Assembly (NCBI GenBank): GCA_015501605.1
Contig: JADNRZ010000006.1
Span: 806,001-870,000, forward strand
From: Panaeolus papilionaceus
Lineage: Eukaryota > Basidiomycota > Agaricomycetes > Agaricales
Direction of reading: 5' to 3'
DNA: 64,000 nt
This document shows positions 11,173 to 23,973 of this stretch, in pieces. The notes under the pieces were generated by a model. The model had not been told where the DNA came from. It saw only the letters and a program-made list of their open reading frames with translations, and searched no databases. Each line of letters begins with the position of its first letter. Position 1 is the first letter of the stretch. The position numbers were made by a program, and so were the translations under genes.

Positions 11173-14100
11173 TTACGCTTTGGCTAGGTATAAGATAAAC
11201 TTGGTGTCATCAATTTCCTGCTCCTCCTCGATGATAACAAGGCTGTTGGAATTCTTCTCCTTGACATCAGTCGGCAGGCTTCCAACTGTTCTCTTGATGA
11301 TATCAGTGTTGTCTTGGATGGCTGAGATCAAGTCGGCACCGGCACCCTCTTCGAACTTGTAGAAAACGTTTACGTCGTCGGTGGCTTGAAGTCCGGCCTT
11401 CTTTCTCAGCTTCTGAACACGGTTCGTGAGCTCACGAGCCAGCCACTCTCCTTGGAGATCCGCATGGATCTGGATATCAAGCCGAACAGTAACATCGTTG
11501 TCGGTGTTGGTGGCGAATTGACCCTCTTGTGCAGAAGGTACCTCGAGATAGCGTTGCACAGCAAGATCGCCAGCAACAAGCTCAATGCCGTCCACGCTGA
11601 TCTTTCCAGTTGAGAGGTACTCCCTGACGGCATCGCTAGACACATTGGGGAGAGCGTTCCTGACACGACCAAGATCCTTGCGCAACTTCTTGCCTAAAGT
11701 AGGCCAATCGGCGACAGCCCTGTATCGTACTCCGGATGAAGCCTCATCAGAGCTCAACACCACATCTCGAACATTGAGTTCGGACTCAACGTAGCGTTGG
11801 AGCATCTGGACGTCGTCGAGGTACTGCTGATCTGGGTGGAAGACCAACAATTCCTTCAAGGGTACCTGCACCTCGATAAGCGCATATACTCCTCTTATCC
11901 AAAAAAGAACTTGCCTTGAGGGAAAGATTGTTGCGTTCTCGGACATTTCTTGTCAACTCAATGACGTTCTGCATACGCTTCACCTTGCGCTCAATCTCGG
12001 CGTCGAAATACTCTTCCTTGGCTTCTGGGAAGCTAAGGAAGTGGACGGAACGAACATCCCCGGCATTTGGGTCTTCTGGAATGTACTTCTTCAGCGATTG
12101 GTACAGGTTTTCAGTGATAAATGGGGTATATGATGACTAGATAGTCGATTAGAAGACGTCAATGACGATTCACATATTTAAAGCGTACCATGGTCCTGCA
12201 AAGAGTAAAAAGTGCCTCAAACAGAGTGTTGAGAGCAGAGATGGTATCCTCTTTACCATCCTCTCCCTTCAAGCGCTTGCGGTTGAAACGAATGTACCAA
12301 TTGGTCAATTCGTCGACCAAATCAAGCAAACGTGGGATGATGGTATAAAGACGGTAAGCAGCCATCTCCTCGCGGACAAGTTTGATCAAACTCTGGCAAC
12401 GAGCCAAAATCCATCTGTCCATGACGTTGGCTGGGACAGGCGCATGTGCATCGTACTTGAAATCGTGTCCAGTTGTCTTCTTCAATAACGCGGCGTGTCC
12501 CAAAAAGAATCGGAAAGAGTTCAACCAAGGGAGCAAAACACGAGAAATAACGTCACGGACACCCTCTTCACGGAATCGCAGATTGTCTCCGCGCACGATG
12601 GGTGAATTGACCAAGAACATTCTAAAACTTGTCAGTCGACACGAAGTTGTGTCCAATGGGTACTGCATACCTTGTCGCATCTGCGCCATATTTATCGATA
12701 ATGAGGTTGGGATCTGGATAGTTTTTTAAACTCTTGCTCATTTTCTTTCCATCACTAGAAAACGTTTAGCTTGGACGGCGGTGAAAGGAGACTGTGGCTT
12801 ACGCTGCAAGAACGAGGCCTGTGACAATCAAGTTTTTCCAGGGTGCTCGCCCGAACAGATGGGTGGACAAGACCAGCAAGGTGTAGAACCACCCACGAGT
12901 CTGATCAATGCCCTCCGACACAAAGTCGGCAGGGTGTGTACGCTCGAACAAATCCTTGTTCTCGAAAGGATAGTGGTTCTGAGCGTAGGGCATGCTAATG
13001 ACTGATGTCAGCTTACTGTTTGACCCACATCTGTACACGATCCAGACGCACCTTCCAGACTCGAACCAGCAATCAAAGACCTCATCTACGCGCTTAAGAA
13101 CACCTTTGCCTTGCTTTGAAGGAATGGTGATGTGATCGATCTTATCCCTATGAAGATCAATGATTCCTTTCACCCCAGACAGCTCCTCCAGCTCTTGAAC
13201 GGATCCAATGCAAACTATCTGTTGCATATTCAGGTACACTCAGATGCTGATAGTGAAACACACGAACCTCTTCGTAATCTTCACTGGCCCAAAGCGGGAT
13301 GGGAGTACCCCAGTAACGGTTTCTGGAGATGTTCCAGTCACGAGCATTAGCGAGCCAGTTACCGAAGCGGTTGTCCCCGACGCTTTGTGGAACCCATCGA
13401 GTTTCTCCATTGTTCTTGACTAACTGGTCGATGATGGGTGTCACACGTACGAACCAAGTTGGAATAGCGCGATAAATCAAGGGGGTTCCAGATCTACGTA
13501 GACATGTCAGTTATGGGTTAAGAAAGGTCAGGCAGATACTACCTCCAGCAGAAGGGGTAACTGTGATTAAGGGTGGACTGGACGACCAAGCGACCTTTGG
13601 CTTTGAGGACCTTCTGAATGGGGCTATCCGCGGCCTTTATGGGTTTGGTTCTCAGTCCCAAGGTTCAAATTGAAACGACGACAAACTGACTTGCCTTGAC
13701 ATGCAATCCCGCAAAGTCAGAAACCTGCTTGGTAAAGTGACCCTTATCATCGATTGGGCATGGCGGGAGTTCGTCTTCTTTCAGAATACCATTTGTGATG
13801 GCGATGCGGTGATCGTCTTCACCAAATGCGGGCGCCTGATGAACGATACCAGTACCATCTGCGTCTGTCACGTAGGTGTCTGATACGACCCTAAAGGCTT
13901 TGTCTTCGTACTTCAAGGAGTATGGATATTTTAGTGGTATGTCAATCATTCATGGTTCTTACCTGGTCAGTGAAGTATTCGAAAAGAGGCACATAGCGCC
14001 ATCCAACCATGTCCGATCCTTGGAATTGGCCGACTTTCTTGTACTTGGCTTTTTTAGGGTCTTTGTAGAGCGTGCGGAGAAGATTTTCGTGGATGATGAA

Positions 14101-15045
14101 GTTTTGATCTTTCTCGGAATCGTGGATTTTGATGTAGGTGTAATTTGGGTGCACGCAGAGTGCGAGATTCGATGGCAATGTCCAGGGAGTTGTTGTCCAT
14201 GCCAGTAACGATGTTGTAGGATCGTCAACCAAGGGGAAGGCGACAGTAACTGGAAGAAGTATATTTAGCATGTAAGTGTCTTAGATAGATAAGGACAGCG
14301 TACCAGCGGGATCGTTAACATCCTTGTAAGCCAAACCCGCTTCGAAGTTGGACAGGGGTGTCGTGCATCCCGTCGAATAGGGCATAACTTTCAACCCACG
14401 GTAAATCATTCCTTTCTTGAACAATTCACCAAATGACCACCAAACTGATTCCATGAATGGGAGGTTCAGTGTTTTATAATCGTTGTCGAAATCGATCCAT
14501 CGGCCAATCCTCTCAACTGTGTGTCGCCACTCTGAGGAGTACCGCATCACAATCTTCCTACATTCCTCGTTGTACTTGTCGATGCCCATCGCCATAACGT
14601 CGTCTTTTCCGGTGATCCCAAGTGTCTTGTCGATCTCGTGTTCGACAGGTAATCCATGTGTGTCCCACCCGAATCGTCGTGAGACATGGAACCCGCTAAC
14701 ATGAGCATGACGGGTGACGATATCCTATGCATCGACGAACTCGCCTCAGCAAATATTAGCACAATAATTTTTTAGCTTACCTTGATAGTTCCTGCTAGAA
14801 GATGTCCGTAATGAGGTAATCCGGTAGCAAAAGGTGGGCCATCGTAAAAGGTAAACTCAGGACGGCCCTCGGAGAGCTTTAAACTTGTTTGAAACGCATC
14901 GATTTCTTTCCAGAAAGCGAGGACTTTTTCTTCTTCTTTAGGGAAATCGAAGGGAGCTGATACTATGAAATTTTGGTATGTTAATCAATGTTTTTCGTTT
15001 GACAGTTTCGGGGAAGAGCTAACTATCATGCGCTGGGAAGGACAT
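11173..15045 (-). CDS. ILS1: Isoleucyl-tRNA synthetase, cytoplasmic
   Basis: Charges tRNA-Ile with isoleucine in the cytosol. The protein is about 1,070 residues in more than a dozen exons and is full length. Seen in order: HIGH-type motif HYGHLLAG after [25 protein letters not shown]; the CP1 editing domain with [12 protein letters not shown] and THR-rich pocket; [25 protein letters not shown]; the KMSKS loop as [15 protein letters not shown]; the anticodon-binding helix bundle ([13 protein letters not shown]); and the eukaryotic C-terminal extension ending ILYLAKA. The N-terminus reads MSFPAHDISAPFDF with no mitochondrial presequence, so this is the cytosolic enzyme. The first intron falls after eight codons. 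No damaged motif was seen. Confidence 0.95.
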
Positions 15046-18000
15046 CCTGTAGAACAAGATTATGAAAATTGGTTAGAACAGACGAATGTACGTATATTAA
15101 AAAGATGTAAAAGGACCTTTTAAGACGTCTAACGAGTCAGCAACTGGCAAAAGCTGTTCGTTCTTCGAGTCAGTTTACAAACTTATCTACTATCTTCTCG
15201 ATGATCGAATCCCATTATCGGAACGGAATTTGCCGAAATTCCATCAATTCGGCATCAACCATCATTCTAAACCTCCGAGTGAAGCTCTTCCATCGTGCTC
15301 AAGACAAGCTCTGCACGCGAACAGTCTAACAGGGTTTTTAAGTTACCAGTACTAAAGATCACTTTTTACACAGGCATATACTCATTCGCATTTTCAAGAT
15401 ATTGCTTACCGGTATTTCGATAAACATCTCTTGTTTGTATGGCAAACTGGATACAGGTGGTGTCCAGATGAAATGACTGGATACTCCGAACAATCCACTT
15501 TGTATACTATCGATCCAAGATTATTCTGACTGGCGCCATATCATCAATACATTCCATTTCTCTTTCACGCGTTGCACGGACTCAATGTGGACACTCTCAT
15601 ACCCTTGACTTCAAGATCTACTTCATGCACCTCGTTTTGTTGGGTCGAAATGAAGGTCAGAATTTACATCGGACATTCTTGATCTCATTGTAGGAATTTT
15701 GAGTGGCACCATGACTCACCAACCGCCAGTTCCAACAAAGCACCCCATTTCATCCTATCAATGAACAGTAACACCTAGTAAGTAATTCCGTTCACCAAGG
15801 CCTCGTCCTCTGTGTATTTTTAATGCAAGCAAGTATACCTTGTCCCTCGTATGTTCACAGTCATTCCCGCGGCTTCAAGTGGGTGCATGCTAATGCCTCT
15901 TCAACAACCATGTGGCTCTTTTCTCGGGACATGTCATTATTCTGGAATTCGTTGCTTTTGCAACAACTGATGGATATTTTTGTCGTGTTCTCACTAACTT
16001 TAGACTTACTTCGCTGTGTTCAGCTTTTCCAGCCAACGACGTGCTTGGGTGTTTGACGTCCGTAGTCCACTTAACCCCATATCTTCGGACGTCATCAAGG
16101 TACTGAGTATATCAAGATCTAACTCCAGAATCCATGCAAAGAAATAACAGAAATTGCTGCAGCTATTGCATGCGATCTAGTCGATGCACAAATGTTCTCC
16201 CACAGCTTGTATATCCTTCATCCAAAGTAAGTAAACAGGACCCAGCGCTTCAACTGAACTTGTCCTTACGATAATACATACATTTTCCAGAATGGCTTGC
16301 TTCAAAAACTACCGCCGCCGGTTGCGAAGATGTTTCAATGAGACCGGACTTCATGAGACCAACAAGTACACACCATGTCACGGAAAAGGTGTTGATCCAC
16401 GGAAGTAAATCGACTTGGGAACAAGATATATAGTACCTTTCATCGCAAAGTATTACGTGCCAGCGCAGATAGATAGAGAGATAACACTAAATTCGGTTCT
16501 AAATCGATATCGAACCCTGTGGCTCAGTGGCAAGCGTTTCAAAAGGAACGGAGTTAACGCAGAGAGCCTCAGGCTTGCATCGTCATCAGGGTTTTTGGAT
16601 TTGCTCATTTATGCTTCTGTTTGAACAACTGACTGGTCTGGGCGGCCAAAGGTTTGCAAGAATCGTTATTTATCCACGGCCAACGACCGGCAGACGTGAT
16701 CTTTTTCATGCCGCTCTCGACTGCGTAGTTGGGCCACTTGCTAAATAATCATCTTGCATATACCCTTCTGTGTGCAGTACTTACATCGTTTCAGGGTACG
16801 CACGTCGCACGATCATGATCAAAGGCATTTGATAATTTCACCTCACACCATCGATTGGTCCCTGGTTTCCTAATATAAACCTGCTGTTATTTAAATCTTC
16901 GAGCCTCGCGACGATATATCTCATTTTGGGTCTTATGACACTCAGGAGAGACGCGTCGACAAGCGCACCAACTTTGAAGGGTGCTAAAGGAGGAGTATGT
17001 CGCCGACGTCATGTATGGCATCACTGTCATGCAGTCATCAATGATTGTACTAGCATCCAGGATGGATTTGGCCAATCGATAAGGCTCCCTGACGATGATT
17101 TCTGACGCAAAGTCATATGAAGAAATGATCAAGGAGAGCTTGCGTTTAGAGTATCTTGTGATCATGATATGCGGTCATTGTAGTCTCGATCTGTCCAACA
17201 ATCATCGTGAAACCCTTTCTAATTTCATGATATTGTCAGGATTAAGGAGCTACATAGAAAATGTGAAGTTTGACAGACAAATTCCTAACAGCCAGATGAT
17301 TTGGGAAATCTGTTCAATGCAAAACACGTTGAGCAACGTCATCGAGAATTTCGAACACCCTTTTGATGCGGATTTAGGTCAACAACAAAAAAAAATTCAT
17401 GTGAGATTGGATACATACTCCGTGGTACAAGATGAGAGGTGAACCTTTTCATATCATCACCAAGACTGAACGTTCTTTGCCCTATGCAGCTGGAAGCTTT
17501 ACTGAACTTGGGAATCACGGTATGAGTTTGGGGTTTGGAACTTAAAAAATATTGTACCCCAAACGCAACTACCTGGCTGGAGAGCGTCAAATCAACAACC
17601 ATTTTTAATCGAGTTAGACTGGTTAAAACTGCGGCAACGTTATCGCGAACATTGTCATCTCACACAATTCTGGATGGCGACCGAAAAGGATAAGGGAGAG
17701 CAAAATCTGGCTTGAATGCCGCAGCACATGTCATGAAGGGTTCAAATTCAAACGAAGAGTCGTTTCGAAATTAATATTAACTTAGGGAAAGGGTCAGTAA
17801 GCTACCTCCTAAAATTGCCTGTACTGTCAAGCCTGTCATAATTTGGATGAACTGGGGGCGAAAAAGCCAAAAACACCAACTACACTACCTCCAAACACCA
17901 CTCGGCAGACCATCTCCGTAAATGTTGCCTGATGATAAGCCAAGGTCCGAGAATCGTATTTCCTTCTCGGGGTTGTCCCATTGCACTGGCAAAAGGTGAT

Positions 18001-18461
18001 GACGCCTATCCAAGGCGAATAATAATAGTTGCCTGCGCCAGAGAGGGTATACACATTCGTGGGGTGTATTAGGTAACAACGGGGTGCGGGGATGACCGCC
18101 AGATGGATCCCAAGTTACTGCGCGGATCGGCTGAAGTTGTAGACTGCATCGATTAGGAGCTGAGCATAGGAGTTCATAGGAGGGCAACAAACACGTTCTC
18201 CCAATGCAACTTCAGAATCGGCCCTGGTGTTAAAGGAATGTCGTGTCGCGATTCAACCCGAGATCGTTGTATCGTGAGTAGGTTGACGCCTTGTAGATAA
18301 ATAGATTATGTCGAGAGAGCCAGCTCGAGTTCTCGGAGACCGCGATTCGATATTGAGACGTGACGGGGGAAGAGATGAAAGGATGGGGAATGGGAGGATA
18401 TCCTGGTGGTGTATTACCCTGATTAGCATATCTGTTTCCTCGACACGCAGGGTTCCCAGAC
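15046..18461. other. Gene-poor stretch, no supportable gene
   Basis: About 3.4 kb between the IleRS start and the PBS2 stop without a recognisable gene. It includes the IleRS promoter and the PBS2 3' flank. Only short ORFs occur (77 codons at 15823+, 64 at 15912+, 115 at 17095+, 101 at 17885-). None shows a family motif and none could be joined into a longer protein through consensus splice sites. There are no tRNA-like folds, terminal inverted repeats or polymerase/integrase motifs. It could be decayed sequence or an unrecognised non-coding transcript. Confidence 0.5.
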
Positions 18462-20498
18462 TCAGGCTACAGCGCCGATACTGACGCTTGACGCAGGAGG
18501 GCCAAGTTGAGCCATATGAGCCGCTTTTGTAGCTGCCGTGACCTTCAGCTTGTATTCTAGCGCCTTGCGGACCCAAGCGACCATGTTCACGGAAGACAAA
18601 TGTTCGTTGACTAGGAATGGATGGGCCTGCGACATATGAGTAAGTCGTTCTGAATACGGGATTATAAGAAAAATGACGGACCAAGAGTTCGGCATATTTG
18701 GCTCTTCTTGTTGGTTCCTTACGCATGCACAAGGAAACCCACTCCCTGGCAGATTCGCTGTAGCGACCTTCAGGTAGTTCAGGCGGATCGCCATGAACGA
18801 TAGCAGTAAGCTGGGCAAAGACGTTTGAGTACGTCTCTGGTGGATATGGATAACGACCAAGTCCAATTTCGATCATGGACAAGCCTAGCGACCAGACGTC
18901 AGAGGAAACTGTATATGTGCCGAGGTTATTTTGGGATTCCCCCTTGATGCGTTCGGGCTAGAAGAAGCGTCCGATTATAATAAAGGATGACGTGCAGTGG
19001 AGTAGGAGACAATGGCATAGATAGAATAAACAACAGATAACGAGTAAGCAAACCATTTTCAAGCATTGTGTTGCATATCAAGCAATACATGCAATTTCAA
19101 CAAATTTGAACTCACTGCCATGTAGGATTGACATCCGATGTTGGTTTTAGCAAGCGATTTGTCAAGCTCGCCAGAAATTCCGAAGTCGCAAAGCTTGATC
19201 TCGCCTTTCTGGTTAATGAGTACATTGGTGGGTTTGACATCTGAAGAACCAAGGTAAGGCGCCGGTTAAGAATGTGAAAATTGGAATGCACCTCGGTGGA
19301 TGATATTCAGCTCATCCTTGAGGAACTTAAGACCCTTCACCATGCTTGAGGCAATCCGAGCAAGAACATCCTCCGGAACACCAACCCCATGCAACTTATC
19401 GAGAGATCCAGCATCCATATACTCCATACAATAATAAACACAAGATTCGATGAAAAAGGCGCCGTAAAAGTCGACGATTTCCGGTGCTACTGCACGGTGG
19501 AGAACGTCTAGCTCCATGATGATGGCATTGATCTTGGCATCTTCAAGTTCAAGTCGTATTTCCTTTAGATACAGGATCGATGTAAGTTGATGTTTGGGAA
19601 AAAAACATTGGAGCACCGGAACGATGCGAAAGTATGAAGAGGCGATTGAAAGATAAAAACCAGGAGCTTGGATGTAGAAGAGCCGAAATGAAATGAAGTC
19701 ATGGGATGAAAAAGGTTGCATGAAAGTATGATAATAGAATGAAGGCAAGAAAAAGTGATTGAAAGAGGAAAAGAGAAGGTTAAATGACACACACCTTCAT
19801 AGCCATCAAGACGTTGGTAGGTTTGTGGAGCACCTTCTTCACCGTGCCATAATTCCCCTTGCCCAACTCCTCATCAAGCTGGAGTTGATCCATACTGATA
19901 GTGAACGATGCACCGTTTTCAAAGTTGACGCCAGAGGCATGAAGAACGGCTTTACCGTTAAAATTGAGAGCTCCAGACGGATCGCTAAAGAAAAGGTAAT
20001 GGGTCAGCTAGATGATTAAGCACCGCGATGTCAAGAGGGAACGGAAACATACACGATCTTTGAGAAATTAGAGAATGGGGTGCTATTAAAGCTCGGTGGT
20101 GGCTTGCGAGGTGGAAGAGCTATGGGCCTGCCTGCTCCGAGACCTGCAGCTGCGGGACCGTCAAACAAGAGACCCGAGTCAATGTCCCGCAATGACAAGG
20201 GATTTCTCTGTCTCCTAGCGGCCATACCGCTCTGACCTGGCATTTTAAGCGGGGGGCGATTCATCGGTTGAGGTTGAGAAGGAGATGGGGAGTCTAAAGA
20301 AGCACGAGCAAGAGCTGCTGTGGCTGCTTCTACAGATAGACCACCGTTGGGGACGTTGGAACTGGGTGAAGCGTTCTGAGCGGCCGTAGCAGCAGCCCTA
20401 CTTGCAAAGGCAGCCATCTTTGACTGCAAAGATGGAGGTATAGGAGTTGAACCAACATTAGGGCGAAGAGTTGGACGTTGTCTTGTTGCGTCTGACAT
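18462..20498 (-). CDS. PBS2: MAP kinase kinase Pbs2 (HOG osmostress pathway)
   Basis: Dual-specificity kinase that phosphorylates the Hog1 MAP kinase in osmotic and general stress signalling. The N-terminal 170 residues are low complexity (Ala/Ser/Pro). Kinase motifs: glycine loop [11 protein letters not shown], catalytic Lys in [47 protein letters not shown], and an activation loop [16 protein letters not shown] with the Ser and Thr that upstream kinases phosphorylate. The phrases around DFYGAFF and SLAKTNIG fit Pbs2 better than Mkk1 or Ste7. The HRD motif is interrupted by an intron after HR and is whole after splicing. The last exon runs in a different frame from the read-through and ends SSVSIGAVA. 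Divergent from the BAG gene. Confidence 0.92.
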
Positions 20499-20710
20499 GA
20501 AGGAAGGTGGGAGGGAAGTAGGAGGAGGAGGAGGGAGGGAGATGGTGGTGGTGAAGGATCAAGAAGTGAAAATGGTTTAAACGGCTATCATAAACTAAAA
20601 CTAATTTCATATCACAACAATTAATAAAAGTAATAATACATTACAATACAAAATAAATAAAATCGCCATTTATTTTAAATTTATATTTCAATCTATTACA
20701 ACCATTAACA
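20499..20710. promoter_or_regulatory. Divergent promoter region PBS2 / BAG cochaperone
   Basis: A 212-base AT-rich spacer (especially 20575-20700) lies between two divergent start codons. GGA-rich sequence precedes the kinase start, its complement being a CT-rich leader. No specific operator is assigned. Confidence 0.45.
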
Positions 20711-21307
20711 ATGCCAGTTAGAGTCAATTGGGGAACTCAGAACGAACATTTTCTTTTTGACCTACCAGATCCAACAACACCACTAGGAACCATTCGTCAG
20801 ATCATCGCAGCACAGATCGACGTTCCTCCAGATGCTTTCAAGATCGTTCATGACGGTGCTCTAATGTTGGACAACAACGCTCCAAGTAAGTACACCAGAT
20901 TCCTTTTACATCCGAGTACCTATCTATTTAATTTAATTTATTCAATCCTTTTATCAGTTTCTCAATATGCCCTTAGACCGGATTCGATCTTACATCTCGT
21001 AACTCCCACCGGAGAGTCAGATGAAGAACGTCAGAAAATCAAAGCCATCCGAGATGAACTTGTCGCCATAAGAGTCCTCGGCAATGAACTTGCTCGTTTT
21101 ACTCAAGGAGCTCAACGCGATTCACAGCCCCAGTCTACGTACACGAGGCAATTGGCCTACTTTCAAGAACGCTTTACCCAACTATTGCTACGACTCGATG
21201 CCATTGATTTGCAAAAGAATTGGGTCAACGCACGCGCTCTCCGCAAAGAAGGTGTCGCATCTGCGCAAGCTTTCCTCGATCGCATTGATGCAGCTAGAAC
21301 TGCATAA
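20711..21307 (+). CDS. BAG-family Hsp70 cochaperone with ubiquitin-like domain
   Basis: Predicted nucleotide-exchange cochaperone of Hsp70. Two exons give 174 residues (intron 20886-20957, 72 bases). Residues 1-75 are ubiquitin-like (MPVRVNWGTQNEHF, then LMLDNNAPISQYALRPDS, the position of the last beta strand). The remainder is a helical BAG domain: ESDEERQKIKAIRDEL, FQERFTQLLLRLDAIDLQKN, RKEGVASAQAFLDRID. Order and size match Bag1-type proteins; the lack of a membrane segment separates it from Snl1. Convergent with the RING-finger gene 116 bases downstream. Confidence 0.85.
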   Translation: MPVRVNWGTQNEHFLFDLPDPTTPLGTIRQIIAAQIDVPPDAFKIVHDGALMLDNNAPSKYTRFLLHPSTYLFNLIYSILLSVSQYALRPDSILHLVTPTGESDEERQKIKAIRDELVAIRVLGNELARFTQGAQRDSQPQSTYTRQLAYFQERFTQLLLRLDAIDLQKNWVNARALRKEGVASAQAFLDRIDAARTA

Positions 21308-21423
21308 AGCTCCCAGACTTTAAACTGTTCTGTATTCTTATATACCTACCATCACATTTGTACAAATACGTCTATCTCCCGCAATCCCTAAATTCCAAAC
21401 CAAGATTGTCGTGCCTCAAGCTA

Positions 21424-23421
21424 TTAGAGCTTGGTGATTGAAGGCCCGCCTATGGCGCCCATTCCCATTCCTATACCTGCATTACGCAGGAAAAATGGCG
21501 GCGACGGTGGAGGCATGCCTAATGGGACCGTCTGGCCCAGGGGTGGACCCGCATGATTTCGTTGTTCATCATCACTGTCCCCCATGTTCATAGCCGGCCC
21601 TCCGCTTGGATTGGCACCAGGCCATCTCGTGCCCATCCCTCTTTCGACCATTAGTCCATGTACGAGCATCCGCAGTCCGTATATCTGGGCACGGAGGCTG
21701 CCAATCTCCTCTCCCACCCGGACAGCTTCATTGGCAAGACCAATCTCTCCTCGTCGGGATACCCCTTCGACCTGCACCGTTAAACCTTCGACTGCTGCTG
21801 CAATAGAAGTAATCGACGCGTTTAGACGTTGAAGCGTTCCTTCCAGTGACGATGTTGTATCAAGTGGAGGCATCATTAGAGGTAAGGAAACAGATGACGT
21901 AGCGCGACGATGTTGTCCGTGCAATGACGTCCCACTGGAATATTCATCACCTTGGTTGGGGAAAAAAGAAGCGAATGAGTCACTTGACATTCCTGAGATT
22001 CCTGAGATTGTGTCGTCCACCCTTGGCGAGAAGTTCACAAAGGGCGAGGTGGCATTTATAGGCGACATATCTGAAGGACCATTCCCCCAGCCAGCACCAG
22101 CGTTCTGTGTTGGATGGGTTACCGGACTTGTGCGTTCCGGCGCGCGATCGGAACCAGAAGGTGCAGAAGCAAATGATGTCGTTGGGGTTATCGCTGTCGA
22201 AGGCAGAGAAAATGCGTAAACCCCTGATGTAGACCCAGTTGCAGGAGTGAACCTCATTCCGCTTGCCTCGGTCCCAATATCCAGTGGCGTGGCGGTGGAA
22301 GAATTTGAGGTATTTTGTGAAGAAGACGCAACTGTTGCCCATGGTCCCAGAGCAGTTCTGATACTGGACAACTCTTTTTTGAAGTTTGACGCTACTGCTT
22401 CCAAAGATTCTAGCCGTCTCTTCAATAAAATATTCTGCTCGAGAACCAGCTTTGCCCGCTTTTCGTTTTCCTTCAACTCTTGTATAGTGGCGTGGAGGGT
22501 ATCCTCTCGACGTTTGGACTCGTCAATTGCTTGTTTTTGTGATGTAACTGTGGAGGAAAATATGCTGAAGAAGCCTTTAAGCGACTCGTAGGGACATGCT
22601 GTGAGGTGAGTCTCAATATCAGCTTGCATCATGGCGGACGAATCTTCGCCACCGATATCCGGTGACAGTTCCATGCCAGTTTGCGCAACGTAAGGGCAAC
22701 CAAATGCGGCGTGGGGACAGCTCCCCCTTGTGGTTTGTGAGGTAGGTAAAGGTAACTGCGACAAGTGGGTTGCCGGATCAGATGTTGTCGGGCTTGCAGA
22801 ACCAGATGGCACCTAGATCTGCACGTTGACCAGGTGTTCGTCGTTTGTACTGGGACGGAACTACTTACGTTTGTCATCTTTTGCGAACCATCTCCATCAA
22901 TTTGTGCCTGGTCATTAGAGCACCTCGTGCCATTGCTCGCGTCATGGTTTTTATTCCTATTCCCTTCAGCATACTCGCAGACTTCCAAATGTGCACCAAG
23001 GGTTTCACGTTCCCCTGTCCATTTACACCCAGATTGGAAGCTCGTATCTTCGATGGGAGTCTTGACAGTCTCCTTCTCTTTGCTGGAATCTATATCGGTC
23101 GGCTCCTCTCTCCGGGGAGGGCCATAGACACACTCAACTTCAAGTTCATCGACCATAGCACGAACAATACTGGGTGCACGTTCCAGGTCGTTTTCCGTCA
23201 ATGGGGTCCTATCTATAGGACACTGAGAAGAATGGGACAAAGCTTGAAGAATGCATGACGAGCAGAAAGTGTGAGAGCATAGTTTGGATGTCAGAGGGTC
23301 GAGGAAGGGAGCACGGCAGATACAGCATATCTACGACCTGGATAAGTGCGACAGATATCAAGAAAGGTTGGGCACTTACTAGGTTGTTATTGGGTGTTCC
23401 GAGGTAATTGTACATGGACAT
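21424..23421 (-). CDS. RING-finger / TRAF-type zinc-finger protein (putative E3 ubiquitin ligase)
   Basis: Likely E3 ubiquitin ligase of the TRAF-like RING class. After a 14-codon first exon and one intron, the protein reads ICCICRAPFLDP, LCSHTFCSSCI and SQCPIDRTPL, a C3HC4-type RING with the last position Asp-containing. TRAF-type zinc-finger segments follow (FQSGCKWTGERETLGAHLE, then CPHAAFGCPYVA and THLTACPYES). A coiled coil (about 60 residues starting SQKQAIDESKRRED) precedes a long Ser/Pro-rich tail ending SITKL. About 600 residues in total. The acceptor chosen for exon 2 ends in GTAG, because the nearer CAG acceptor would destroy the RING frame. No meprin/TRAF-homology domain is seen at the C-terminus. 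Substrate unknown. Confidence 0.8.
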
Positions 23422-23973
23422 TATAGTCCTACTACTAGTATATTCTGTGCAAGTTCTTGGGGGTTGTGGGGTAACTGTCGTTCACGATGTTCCTTGTAAC
23501 CCCAAAGTTGATAGGCACTGTCAGCGCACTGAAGGGCCAAGTGTAATCTATTGCAGGTTCGATGTCGGGTTAAACGGAAATATGAGGGACAAAACGACAA
23601 GCAATAAGTCCCGAGTCAGATAGCTCAGCGTTTAACTGCCTGTAGGCCTAGTCTATTGTGCGAAGGGCGGCGTTAAGCCAACAGTTGGCTTGTTAGTGAG
23701 ACACGGCCAGATATAGTCACGTATTCAAGCTTTTAGTGAATACAGCTCGGTGAAATTCCCTTCAACGCGAGGGACAGCGGTGGTAATGGTGGTAGTTGTC
23801 TGTAAAGGAGCTCAACTCGATGGGAGGATCACAACTTGAAGCGGAATGCCGGCATCCGTTCCATTAGATCTAGAGTTAGATTAGATAAGATTCAAACAGC
23901 TAATACACACAAATTCGAAATTCAATAGCCTGATCATTTCATTGACCTACCTCCAATACTTCAATAATTCAAC
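23422..23973. other. Intergenic, divergent promoters (RING protein / aldo-keto reductase 1)
   Basis: A 552-base spacer. It holds a short inverted repeat (GTATTCA...TGAATAC near 23722-23744) and the leader of the reductase. tRNA-like words near 23560 do not fold into a cloverleaf. Confidence 0.4.

Noticed and set aside
15823..16106. Two overlapping ORFs of 77 and 64 codons
   Set aside because: Neither frame shows family features, and neither could be extended through good splice sites.
16511..16580. tRNA-like word (GGCTCAGTGGCAAGCG) resembling a D-arm
   Set aside because: No matching acceptor stem, anticodon arm or T-loop GTTCGA at the right spacing.
17095..17442. 115-codon plus-strand ORF
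   Set aside because: No motif, no splicing partner, overlapped by an ORF on the other strand; treated as chance.
23540..23600. GGTTCGAT word suggesting a tRNA T-loop
   Set aside because: Flanking bases do not pair into a T-stem and no cloverleaf is possible.
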